Assembly: GCF_009738225.1 (NCBI RefSeq)
Contig: NZ_CP018187.1
Location: forward strand, 1,126,501-1,190,500
Direction of reading: 5' to 3'
Source: Streptococcus salivarius
GTDB taxonomy: Bacteria > Bacillota > Bacilli > Lactobacillales > Streptococcaceae
Length of the DNA stretch: 64,000 nucleotides
Position numbers and translations under genes: made by a program. The notes under the pieces were generated by a model that was given only the letters and a program-made list of their open reading frames with translations, was not told where the DNA came from and did not search any database. This document shows positions 9,572-18,934 of the stretch, piece by piece; within the stretch, counting starts at the first letter, position 1; each line of letters begins with the position of its first letter.

Positions 9572-9574
9572 GTA

Positions 9575-11875
9575 TTAATCCTTCCTAATTTCATAGACAT
9601 AGAGGAGCAAAGCTAATTCCGCCTCTTTACGGTCTGATTCATTGTTTGTATACCATTTGAAGAATAATTTCTTGAATTGTTTGAACTTATCTCTTTCTTC
9701 TTTGTCTGTTAACTCTTCCAGACGTGTCAAATAGTAAGCTAAGCGGGCAACATTCATCTTTTCTTCACTCTCGTAGTTTCGAAGCAATTCAATCAGTTTA
9801 TATATGAAATTCTTGCCTCGTTCATCTTGGTGATTAAAGAAATAGCGAATCTGCTCTAACTTATCGTCGTAAACATTAGTGATAAACTGATCAAATTTAA
9901 AGGTATAGTCGGAACTAAAGAGTGAAATACTATCTTTCTCATTGCCTTTAGCTGCTTCTTCTAGCTCCCCTGTTTGATGTGCCATCAAGCTAATAGGGGT
10001 CTTATCGGCAAACAGACCAATACCAGCTGAGAGTGTTAGTTTTCCATTTGTCCATTTAATGAAGTTCTGACGGAGTTCAACAGTAAAGGCAATAATATCT
10101 TGCCAAGAGCCAATGGCAAAAACATCGTCCCCGCCGGCATAGATGATAGAGAGCTTTTTATCACTAGCAAACTGGTTAATATAAACCTTGAAGAAAAGAC
10201 TCATGCTTCGAGAGAAGGTGGCTGAGCGTGATAAGGTACTATATTGCCCATTTCCTTGTTGGGAGAAGCCGGCCATAAAAGCAGCTCCCAAATCATCCAC
10301 GTCAAGACGTACAACAGCTAAACGTTTAATACCTAATTTGTTTTCATTTTTAGATAAATCAGCATATTTATCTATTGTTGTGTGTTGGTAATCCCCAACA
10401 AAAACATGGGTTGCCTTGACCGTACCAGCCTTATAGTCATTTTTGACATAGACACGGGAAAACTCTTCATGTCTAAGCTTTTCAAATGCAATACCTTTAA
10501 GACAGGCATTTGGTCCAATTGGGAGTCCCTTGTTTTTAGTGATAATGAAATGATTATGGGCAATCTCTTTAGAAAAACAATACAAACCTTGACAAATTAC
10601 GCATACTTTCTGGTTTTTCTTCTTACTATCAACTAAATTCTTACTATCAACTAAATTTTCAACAGAATGACAAATCTCGCACTCTCTTTCGGAAGATTTA
10701 CCACCCCTATTCAACAACATAAGGGTCTGATAATCATACCTTGAGATTTTTTTCTCAGAAATCATGCGACTAGCCTTTTGATAGACCTGTCTATAGCTTT
10801 CAGGTGAGTTCAGTTCGCTCATGATATCCTTAGCCGCAAAGCTTCCCCAACCAAAGGCAACATATAATCTGGTTTGGAAATTGGCCAATAAAAATTGATT
10901 GAAATCTTTTTCAAATTGAACGAGTGTTTCTACCGTTTTTTCAGTATTAGCTAGGACAAAGTAAGCATGTCCCCCACCGACATAGAGCAAGTTAGCCCGA
11001 TTAAGGCCTAGTTTATCAAGTAAACTATCTGCGATATACTCGCTCATAAAGTCAAGATACAAAGATCTAGCCTTTAATTGCTTAGCAGCACCACTCGTTG
11101 CAATATTATAGATAAAGTCTTGAATCCCTGATAAGTCAAAGCTAGCTAGGAGAAAAGCTTCTTCCTCGTAAAAAGCTGATGCTTTAGTAAACAAGTCCTC
11201 CTTATAGTTATGACGACCTTTGTCTTCTAAGTAATCATAGATGGCTAGAGCAAAAGCTGCTGTCAGACGACTATGCTCAGCAAGTGAAATATCAGCAATT
11301 TCCTTAGTATTAGTCGAAGAAGGCACAAAAGAGAGGGTTGCTTCAAACAGATTTAACAAAGAGTCAATTTGTGCTTGATTAAACTCAAATTCTGCCAATT
11401 CATTTTTGATGCGCGTCGCAATCGCCGCATAATCACCTTTTGAGAAGGGTTCATAGGTTGCCGACGCAAAGTTAGGTTCAGATTTCAAGTTCAGAACCGT
11501 CGGTTTAAAATAGCGTTTATCCGTTTGAGCTCCAAAAACATTAAAAATATCAGCCTGGTTTGTATAGGTATCCCAAATCTTAGCTGATGCATCCTCGTCA
11601 CTCTCCTCATTTGACTGTCTTCTGTCGACACCTGATGCGATGTTATCAGCGATATAAGTTATGTAAGCGAGATGGTCATTGCTAAGTTTATCACTTTGGT
11701 AGTTAGCCATGTGATATCTAATTTGATCGGAAATAACCTGATTATCAACAATCTCATCAAACCAATCCGCGCCTACCAGGGCGTGTTTTTTTCGTTCTCC
11801 TGTCGCCCTTTGAATGACCTTACCGATATCATGCAAAAGAGCTCCATAAAATAAATCAATCTTTTCTTTCTTCAA
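9575..11875 (-). CDS. cas10: Cas10/Csm1 (HD nuclease and cyclic oligoadenylate synthase)
   Basis: A 766-residue signature subunit of type III-A. The N-terminal HD domain has HDIGKVIQRA (His15-Asp16), the ssDNase site. A zinc-ribbon has Cys399, Cys402, Cys425 and Cys428. The second Palm domain carries GGDD at 581-584, which makes cyclic oligoadenylates; the first Palm is degenerate (VGGGHAYFV near 300). The start is a TTG behind GGAGGG, inside the end of cas6 (20-nt overlap). An 18-bp in-frame tandem duplication (10620-10655) repeats NLVDSK between the zinc cysteines. All catalytic motifs are intact. Confidence 0.96.
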   Translation of the reverse strand: MKKEKIDLFYGALLHDIGKVIQRATGERKKHALVGADWFDEIVDNQVISDQIRYHMANYQSDKLSNDHLAYITYIADNIASGVDRRQSNEESDEDASAKIWDTYTNQADIFNVFGAQTDKRYFKPTVLNLKSEPNFASATYEPFSKGDYAAIATRIKNELAEFEFNQAQIDSLLNLFEATLSFVPSSTNTKEIADISLAEHSRLTAAFALAIYDYLEDKGRHNYKEDLFTKASAFYEEEAFLLASFDLSGIQDFIYNIATSGAAKQLKARSLYLDFMSEYIADSLLDKLGLNRANLLYVGGGHAYFVLANTEKTVETLVQFEKDFNQFLLANFQTRLYVAFGWGSFAAKDIMSELNSPESYRQVYQKASRMISEKKISRYDYQTLMLLNRGGKSSERECEICHSVENLVDSKNLVDSKKKNQKVCVICQGLYCFSKEIAHNHFIITKNKGLPIGPNACLKGIAFEKLRHEEFSRVYVKNDYKAGTVKATHVFVGDYQHTTIDKYADLSKNENKLGIKRLAVVRLDVDDLGAAFMAGFSQQGNGQYSTLSRSATFSRSMSLFFKVYINQFASDKKLSIIYAGGDDVFAIGSWQDIIAFTVELRQNFIKWTNGKLTLSAGIGLFADKTPISLMAHQTGELEEAAKGNEKDSISLFSSDYTFKFDQFITNVYDDKLEQIRYFFNHQDERGKNFIYKLIELLRNYESEEKMNVARLAYYLTRLEELTDKEERDKFKQFKKLFFKWYTNNESDRKEAELALLLYVYEIRKD
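10620..10655 (-). repeat. 18-bp in-frame tandem duplication inside cas10
   Basis: TTCTTACTATCAACTAAA occurs twice head to tail (10620-10637 and 10638-10655) on the plus strand. In Cas10 it encodes NLVDSK twice between the two zinc-binding Cys pairs, lengthening the zinc-ribbon loop by six residues. Confidence 0.9.
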
Positions 11876-12587
11876 GCTTTATCCCTCCCATACCGAGACT
11901 CGTTTTCATGCCAAGACCTAAATATTCACCGAATGTTAGAAGCATTTTGACATAAGCTTTTAGAGTTTGAGCGCCTTGTACTTTAAAGGTTAACCTTCCT
12001 CTAAAGGCAGGAATTCGTTGCCCGTGCACCCTGAAATAACTCGTCTCCAAGCGATAATTCGTGATAGTGCTGTGTTCAGATAGGTAATCTAAGGTATCCT
12101 CTTCAATTTCAGGCTGATTTTCAACCAACCTTCCATATTTTTGCATCAAACTTTGAAAAATCAAACGCATAGACGGGAAGATGACGTAGGAACCTTGAGA
12201 TTTGAAACCTGTCGAAGTCTCAAAAATGATTGAAAAATAGGTTTGATTGTCCTCACTATTGAAAATCTCTAATAGTTTATCTGCCCCCAACTCCTGAATC
12301 TCAACTTTTTCGACACTGAGTTTAGGCAAGTCGTTTAAGGACACCTCTTTAATCTGTAATAAGGTCATAAAAACCTTATCCTCTAGGTCATCTGTAAGCA
12401 GATGCACAACCCACTGCGTGTTTTCTTTCCCTTGGATTACCTTGGTCGCATAGGGATTTGTTTGCTGCTGATGCAGGTAATCAACATAGTCACTATCCAA
12501 CTGCTCCATCAAGAAGCCATGAAATTTAACAGCCAAATCTTGTGCAGGATGGTCGATCCTTTTAAAAGTAAATACTAATTTTTTCAT
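11856..12587 (-). CDS. cas6: Cas6 (pre-crRNA endoribonuclease)
   Basis: A 243-residue RAMP endonuclease that cuts repeats 8 nt from their 3' end to release crRNAs with the 8-nt handle. The C-terminal Gly-rich loop YLGLGMKTSLGMGGIKL is the family signature. AAGGAG lies 7 nt before the ATG. It is the first gene of the effector operon, downstream of the array, and is preceded by its own promoter (12670-12698) and a terminator-like hairpin (12610-12651). The catalytic His cannot be assigned with certainty; His17 and His23 are candidates. Confidence 0.95.
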   Translation of the reverse strand: MKKLVFTFKRIDHPAQDLAVKFHGFLMEQLDSDYVDYLHQQQTNPYATKVIQGKENTQWVVHLLTDDLEDKVFMTLLQIKEVSLNDLPKLSVEKVEIQELGADKLLEIFNSEDNQTYFSIIFETSTGFKSQGSYVIFPSMRLIFQSLMQKYGRLVENQPEIEEDTLDYLSEHSTITNYRLETSYFRVHGQRIPAFRGRLTFKVQGAQTLKAYVKMLLTFGEYLGLGMKTSLGMGGIKLEERKD

Positions 12588-12609
12588 TCGACTCCTTCAT
12601 CTTTGTATG

Positions 12610-12651
12610 AAAAAACCCCAAAAGCTGAAAGTACTTTTCACCTCATTGGGG
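12610..12651 (-). terminator. Terminator-like hairpin in the cas6 leader
   Basis: On the minus strand CCCCAA (12646-12651) pairs with TTGGGG (12616-12621). An inner GAAAAGTACTTTC can extend the stem, and six T follow (12610-12615). It lies between the cas6 promoter and the cas6 start, so it can act as an attenuator or as the end of the array transcript. Confidence 0.7.
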
Positions 12652-12669
12652 CGCCCTTAATGTGCTTTT

Positions 12670-12698
12670 AGTCTAACACTTTCTGGAAGCGGTGTCAA
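12670..12698 (-). promoter_or_regulatory. Promoter of the cas6-csm operon
   Basis: TTGACA (12693-12698) and TAGACT (12670-12675) have 17-nt spacing on the minus strand, 20 nt past the last degenerate repeat. Transcription would begin near 12663, giving a leader of about 75 nt before cas6. Confidence 0.7.
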
Positions 12699-12717
12699 GA
12701 CTATTTCCAAAATTTTC

Positions 12718-15282
12718 AAAAAGGTCCCCTCTCGAGGTATATAGGTTTATATCAAAGAAGCGAACGCTCACAATATGCTATTGAAAGTGTTCCCGTCCCC
12801 TCTCGAGGTAGATAGATTTATATCAGACAAAATACTAGCTATCCTTAATCAAAAGGGAGGGTTTCCGTCCCCTCTCGAGGTATATAGGTTTATATCGCAG
12901 TGTCTGTATTCGCACGTCCTGCCAAAGCGCAAGCGTTTCCGTCCCCTCGCGAGGTGGATAGGTTTATATCACAGCAGCGGCAATTTCACACCGTATTCAA
13001 AATGGTTTCCGTCCCTTCGCAAGGTAGGTAGGTTTATATCCCTTGAAACTATTATGACTATTCAAAAGTGGATTGAGTTTCCGTCCCCTTGCGAGGTGAG
13101 TAGGTTTATATCTGCAGATTTAACTATTTTTAGTTAAACAAAAGCAGTTTCCGTCCCCTCTCGAGGTAGATAGGTTTATATCAATGATTTTACACGTAAG
13201 GTAATTAATAAACGGTTTCCGTCCCCTCTCGAGGTAAATAGGTTTATATCCAAGGAAAAATCGAATTAGGTCTAGTTTCAGGCCGTCGTTTCCGTCCTCT
13301 CGCGAGGTGAATAGGTTTACATCCGTAAGTCAAACTCAGAGTAAAGAAACATCAACAAGGTTTCCGTCCCCTCGCGAGGTATATAGGTTTATATCCGAAT
13401 GGATTGAAAAAAACTTGGAGAATATCCGATAGTTTCCGTCCCCTCACGAGGTAAATAGGTTTATATCTCAATGAAATGAAACAGGACAACGCTTTATAAT
13501 ATGTTTCCATCCCCTCTTGAGGTATATGGGTTTATATCAAAACGAAAACCTCTTGATTGAGTTGGAAGAAGCAAAGTTACCGTCCCCTCTCGAGGTATAT
13601 AGGTTTATATCGTAGTCTTGATGATTTGATTAGTTATAAGTCTTTGGGTTTCCGTCCCCTCTCAAGGTACATAGGTTTATATCCCATGATAAGAGTGCTT
13701 CTACATTAAATCTCGTAATGGGTTACCGTCCCCTCGCGAGATAAATAGGTTTATATCTAAAACATTGAAACATGACACGGTGGGGCTATGGGTGTTACCG
13801 TCCCCTCTCGAGGTGAATAGGTTTATATCTTAAAGGTCATTCTGCACGAATTAGGACGCTCAGATGTTCCGTCTCCTCTCGAGGTGGATAGGTTTATATC
13901 GCAAAGGAACATTAGCTATCAATCAATCAAAAGATGAGTTTCCGTCCCCTCGCGAGGTGGATAGGTTTATATCACTTCAAGAATTGCAAGAATACGCTTT
14001 TAACGTTTTGGTTTCCGTCCCCTCGCGAGGTAGATAGGGTTATATCAGTTCGTAAAATATGATGATACATACAAAGAAGAAGCCAGTTACCGTCCCCTCC
14101 CGAGGTAAATAGGGTTATATCTCCCAGACGATATTCCAGTAAACGAAGGTGACAAGGTGTTTCCGTCCCCTCGCGAGGCATATAGGTTTATATCCCTGTG
14201 GTTATGACGGAAAAGCCCAACAAGAATTTATGTTACCGTCCCCTCCCGAGGTATATAGGTTTATATCACAGCATTTCCAAGGTTATATAGACGCTGTGGT
14301 TGTGGAGTTTCCGTCCCCTCGCGAGGCATATAGGTTTATATCTAATGGACGCACAAACAAAAGCAACCAAGAAATGGAAGTTACCGTCCCCTCACGAGGT
14401 GAATAGGTTTGTATCAGCAGGACTAGACAAGGATACATTCAAGGACAAGTACGGTTTCCGTCCCCTTGCGAGGTATATAGGTTTATATCTCAGATTGACG
14501 ATGAGATATATAGCGATATTTAGTTGTTTCCGTCCACTCGCGAGGTATATAGGTTTATACCAGTAAACAAACTTGTTGAGCTATATGTATCTGAAAATGG
14601 TTACCGTCCCCTCCCGAGGTACATAGGTTTATAGCGCACCTCTACCTGAAGCGGATGAACCGCAACCTTTGAGTTTCCGTCCCCTCTCGAGGTGGATAGG
14701 TTTATATCAAGATATTCATTACTACAAGGAATTTGTGGATTGTTACCGTCCCCTCCCGAGGTACACAGGTTTATATCGAAAGTAAAAACATTTACAAGGA
14801 GATTATATCATGACAGTTACCGTCCCCTCGCGAGGTGGATAGGTTTATATCGGGCAACTAATTAGCGTAAGCGGACGACTTCAAAGAGTTATCGTCCCCT
14901 CTCGAGGTATATAGGGTTATATCGTTAAGAATAAGGAGAAAATAAAATGTTGGGTTGGTTTCCGTCCCCTCGCGAGGTGAATAGGTTTATATCCTACTTT
15001 GTGAAAGACATGAGAAAAACAGCCTTAGTATGACCGTCCTCTCTCGAGGTATATAGGTTTATATCGTAATGACAAAGACACATTTATGATTAAAGGTCTA
15101 TGGTTACCGTCCCCTCTCGAGGTAAATAGGTTTATATCTCGTTGCTTACCACGACGCTGAAAATGCACTTATGGGGTTTCCGTCCCCTCTCGAGGTGAAT
15201 AGGTTTATATCACTTTCTGATTGGACTTTTGAATTCATTACATTTAGTTTCCGTCCCCTCTCGAGGTGAATAGGTTTATATC
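12718..15282 (-). CRISPR. Type III-A CRISPR array: 36 repeats of 36 bp, 35 spacers of 32-39 bp, polymorphic repeats
   Basis: Repeat starts on the plus strand are 12718 (degenerate terminal copy), 12789, 12861, 12935, 13005, 13077, 13147, 13215, 13288, 13360, 13432, 13503, 13576, 13648, 13722, 13794, 13865, 13938, 14011, 14086, 14159, 14232, 14307, 14380, 14454, 14526, 14600, 14673, 14742, 14816, 14888, 14958, 15030, 15103, 15176 and 15247. The most common form begins GTTTCCGTCCCCTC and ends AGGTTTATATC. It is transcribed leftward, so the handle is the complement of the first eight bases (ACGGAAAC in 20 copies, ACGGTAAC in 10). Variation concentrates at repeat positions 4, 15 and 22-23. On the transcript, CCTC and GAGG arms enclose the variable dinucleotide. 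The first array copy at the leader end equals its neighbour (15176 and 15247). No two spacers were seen to be identical. Confidence 0.98.
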
Positions 15283-15382
15283 CCCATATCTTGTGCCCTA
15301 GACAGTTGCTAGAGACACAAGATGTAGGACCTACTGGAAACATTATCTATATTGTACCATATGATTGCAGGCCTATAAAGGC
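15283..15382 (-). promoter_or_regulatory. CRISPR leader between cas2 and the array
   Basis: This 100-nt AT-rich gap lies at the end of the array where the repeats are most regular. It contains an 8-bp inverted repeat ATCTTGTG / CACAAGAT at 15288-15323, with an inner CTAG pair, immediately beside the first repeat. A palindrome GTAGGACCTAC lies at 15324-15334. A weak TACAAT-like -10 box lies further up, without a clear -35; the array may rely on readthrough from the cas1 promoter. Confidence 0.65.
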
Positions 15383-15712
15383 TTAGAAGAAGAGAATGTC
15401 ATCTAATTTTTCAGCACTATTGTAGGGACTAAAACTAGTCACCTCTTCTTTGGTTGTCACATATACGATTATACTGTCTTCTTCATCAGCCTTGTAGAAA
15501 CTCTCGATATCCTTAAGGAGAGACTGATAGTCATTTCTTGACAAATCGACCTCGAAACAGGATTTTTGTACCCTCACACCATAACCCTCAAGTAATTTGG
15601 AGTGTTTAAGTCTTCGTTTATTACTTCGGATATCATAAATAATCAGACAAAACATGGTTCTTTGTCTCGCAAACTCACGCTCTTCTTCGCTGAGATTAAA
15701 GTAAAGTCCCAT
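15383..15712 (-). CDS. cas2: Cas2 (adaptation complex subunit)
   Basis: A 109-residue Cas2. The ferredoxin-like core starts at residue 20 with MFCLIIYDIRSNKRR, with the conserved Asp at 27. A 19-residue N-terminal extension precedes it. The upstream ATG is preferred because it has GGAGG at the right distance and overlaps the cas1 stop (TAATG). Cas2 bridges Cas1 dimers during spacer integration. Its frame is intact, but its partner Cas1 is broken here. Confidence 0.93.
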   Translation of the reverse strand: MGLYFNLSEEEREFARQRTMFCLIIYDIRSNKRRLKHSKLLEGYGVRVQKSCFEVDLSRNDYQSLLKDIESFYKADEEDSIIVYVTTKEEVTSFSPYNSAEKLDDILFF

Positions 15713-16717
15713 TAATGCCCTCCTGTGTAACTTGTCTCATACAGACTAGGGTCAAGTTCTCTAAAAGCCCTAATCAAACTCTTGATTTGCCTATCTGCTG
15801 TATAAAGAAAAGAATAGCGTTTTTTGTCTGGCTCAATATACTGATGGACTTCTAATATTCTTGAACGTAGTGCTCTTGCAAAGACTTCTCTGCCTTCATC
15901 AGTGAGTATGAAGTCTTGATCCTTGTTTTCAAAATGACTTAAAAGAAGTTTACCATTTCGTATCAACTCCATAAGCGTATTATCGACGATGATAGGTCTC
16001 CATTCTTCCATTAAATCACTGGCCAAGGTCGCATGATGCTGATGATGCTTGTGAATTACCCCAAACCCCAAGCTTAGCCCGTTTTTCTTAATCAGCCCCA
16101 TAAAGCACGAATATAAGATACTATAACCAAAATTGAGGGCACTATTAAAACAATCCTCCGCAGGCCGTCTACTCCTACCATTAAAATGGAAGGCATCAGG
16201 AACCAGTAAATTCAGATAGTAAAAAATAGGATTTCGCAAGGCGACCTTCGTAACCCATAATTTCAGTAATGGAATAAGCCTTCTGAATATCATTGACACT
16301 ATCTTCAAATCTTGAATAATCTGAGGTATCCAGTAGACCATCCGTATCAAACTCTCTAAGCAAGGCAATTTGATGCCTTACCTTGGTCCTAGCAATACTC
16401 CTTGCAACCTCTAAACGGAAATCCTCTTCAAAATAAGTTTTGGCTTGCAACTCTTGCTTTTGGAATTCGTCCTGCCTGTGGGATTCAATACTAGAAATAA
16501 ATTGACCAACATTTGAGAAATAGTAAACATTCACCTTGTTTTTTGACAAAGCTTTAATGAGTTGGGTGGTTAGTTGTGCATTACCAAAAAGTAATACATT
16601 ATCAAGGAGTGAGATGGACACTTCTTTGACAATTTCTTTATTATCATTTTTAATGATAATTCTTTGTTCGGATAAGGACAGGTAATAATTGGACCTTTGA
16701 ATATATAAATCGCTCAT
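15712..16717 (-). pseudogene. cas1: Cas1 integrase, frameshifted
   Basis: Two overlapping frames together make a full Cas1 of about 334 residues. The N-terminal part (start 16717) reads through MGYEGRLAKSYF, which includes the first catalytic Glu, and stops at 16196. The C-terminal part continues in another frame as LNLLVPDAFHFNGRSRR, with KHHQHHATLASDLMEEW giving the catalytic His and Asp. The shift falls in a run of six T on the coding strand (16221-16226); five would restore the frame. Neither half alone holds all metal ligands. It could be a true mutation, phase variation at the homopolymer, or a sequencing error. Confidence 0.85.
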
Positions 16718-16746
16718 AAGCTACCTCTGGGTATTTTATGGCATAT

Positions 16747-16774
16747 ATTATATCACTGAAACTCTAATCGTCAA
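16747..16774 (-). promoter_or_regulatory. cas1 promoter
   Basis: TTGACG (16769-16774) and TATAAT (16747-16752) have 16-nt spacing on the minus strand, 30 nt upstream of the cas1 start. Confidence 0.75.
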
Positions 16775-16792
16775 TATATTCTAATGTTTCAA

Positions 16793-16823
16793 ATATAAAA
16801 TGAAGCCCTAACAATAGGACTTC
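16793..16823 (-). terminator. Terminator after pyrD
   Basis: GAAGTCCTA / TAGGGCTTC stem with loop TTGT, followed by ATTTTAT on the minus strand, between pyrD and the cas1 promoter. The other strand also has a T-rich tail. Confidence 0.65.
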
Positions 16824-16855
16824 GATTTTTATTTATTGTAAAGAGATTGCTTTCC

Positions 16856-17821
<966 letters not shown>

Positions 17822-18595
17822 CTAGACGACGACTTTTCCGGTAGGGAAGACTGGCCCTTCCTCGCAAACACGAAGATTTTTGGCGTCTGATTCTCCTTTA
17901 ACGTGAACCACACAGGCATAGCAAGCACCCATACCACAAGCCATGCGAGCTTCCATAGAAACATAGGCATGAGGATGATTTTCAAACTTGCTATCGACAT
18001 ATTTAAGCATGCCTGGAGCTCCGCAACTGTATACGGCATCTGGTGTCCAGTCAAAGCCATCAATGACCGTCGAAACGTAACCCTTGATACCGTATGAACC
18101 GTCATCGGTTGTCACATAAACATCACCACAAGCTCTGAGTTTGTCCTCCAAGATGACGGCATCCTTATTGGCAAAACCAATCACAGAAACGACTTCCACT
18201 CCTTTAGCCTTCAACTGCTTAGCCGTCTCAACCAAAGGTGGCACACCGATACCTCCACCAACGAGGAGGGCTCTTTGCCCAGCCTCAACAACGGAAATAT
18301 CAAAACCATTTCCCTGAGGGCCCATAGTATCAATGGTTTGACCAACTACCATCTTAGAAAGAATAGCTGTGCCCTCACGCTCCACACGGTAAACAATGGT
18401 TGCCTCTTTCTTGTCGTAGTCAATCTCTGAGATGGAAATCGGACGACGAAGGAGCTTACTTGGATCTGGCACCTTGAGGTGGACGAACTGCCCAACCTGC
18501 ATATCTGCAACCATCTCTCCCTTAAGAACCATCTCGAAAATACGAGGTGCAATCTCACGCTGACTCACAATGGTTAAATCTTCAACTAAAATCAT
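17822..18595 (-). CDS. pyrK: Dihydroorotate dehydrogenase electron transfer subunit
   Basis: 257 residues from the ATG at 18595 (MILVEDLTIVSQ), which has GAAAGG upstream. A longer frame to 18688 runs through the leader terminator and is not credible. It carries an FAD/NAD ferredoxin-reductase fold (RRPISISEID; LLVGGGIGVPPLVETAKQL). Four Cys for a 2Fe-2S cluster appear as CGMGACYACVVHV plus a distal CEEG. It passes electrons from PyrD flavin to NAD. It is controlled by a PyrR attenuator just upstream. Confidence 0.95.
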   Translation of the reverse strand: MILVEDLTIVSQREIAPRIFEMVLKGEMVADMQVGQFVHLKVPDPSKLLRRPISISEIDYDKKEATIVYRVEREGTAILSKMVVGQTIDTMGPQGNGFDISVVEAGQRALLVGGGIGVPPLVETAKQLKAKGVEVVSVIGFANKDAVILEDKLRACGDVYVTTDDGSYGIKGYVSTVIDGFDWTPDAVYSCGAPGMLKYVDSKFENHPHAYVSMEARMACGMGACYACVVHVKGESDAKNLRVCEEGPVFPTGKVVV

Positions 18596-18625
18596 GACAA
18601 CCCTTTCTAAACTGCAAAATGTTAT

Positions 18626-18717
18626 CAAAAAAACCTCGCCACATGGCAAGGTCGCACAAAAAATCACAGGAGAACCCTGTTTTTTCACCAGTCCGACCTT
18701 TCAAGCCTCTCTGGACT
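18626..18717 (-). promoter_or_regulatory. PyrR-binding leader and attenuator of pyrKD
   Basis: PyrR core AGTCCAGAGAGGCTTG at 18697-18717 on the minus strand. A terminator hairpin follows (ACCTTGCCA / GGCGAGGT then seven T, 18626-18652). It mirrors the leader at 3894-4000. Confidence 0.9.
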
Positions 18718-18740
18718 CATTTAAAGGTTATTTTGTGATT

Positions 18741-18769
18741 ATTATAACCGTTTTCAAGACGGATGTCAA
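18741..18769 (-). promoter_or_regulatory. pyrK promoter
   Basis: TTGACA (18764-18769) and TATAAT (18741-18746), 17-nt spacing, both consensus. Confidence 0.85.
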
Positions 18770-18789
18770 AAGAGAAAAGAAAAAACCAA

Positions 18790-18934
18790 AGCTTATAAAA
18801 TTAAGCTAAGGTCTCTCCAGCCTATAACTAGGCCCTCTGTTTGATACGTTCTCAATCATCTCATAGGAGAACATAAATTGTCAACATTCCTAACAAGAGG
18901 TGCTAGAGTTCTTGAACAAGAGCCCTAAAAAACA
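18790..18934. other. Intergenic stretch between pyrK promoter and DJ-1 gene
   Basis: No gene, clear hairpin or repeat recognised. It is 145 nt of AT-rich sequence downstream of the minus-strand DJ-1 gene. Confidence 0.6.

Noticed and set aside
12775..15343. Several open frames of 65-120 codons on both strands within the CRISPR array
   Set aside because: They are periodic translations of the repeats (FPSPLEVYRFIS-like units) with no ribosome binding sites.
16216..16226. T TTT TTA heptamer in cas1, in the correct frame for programmed -1 frameshifting
   Set aside because: A -1 shift would read ACT ATC TGA and stop at once; the rest of Cas1 is in the +1 frame, so this is not a -1 recoding site.
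17822..18688. Longer pyrK start at 18688
   Set aside because: The added 31 codons run through the PyrR terminator hairpin; the ATG at 18595 has a ribosome binding site and the family N-terminus.
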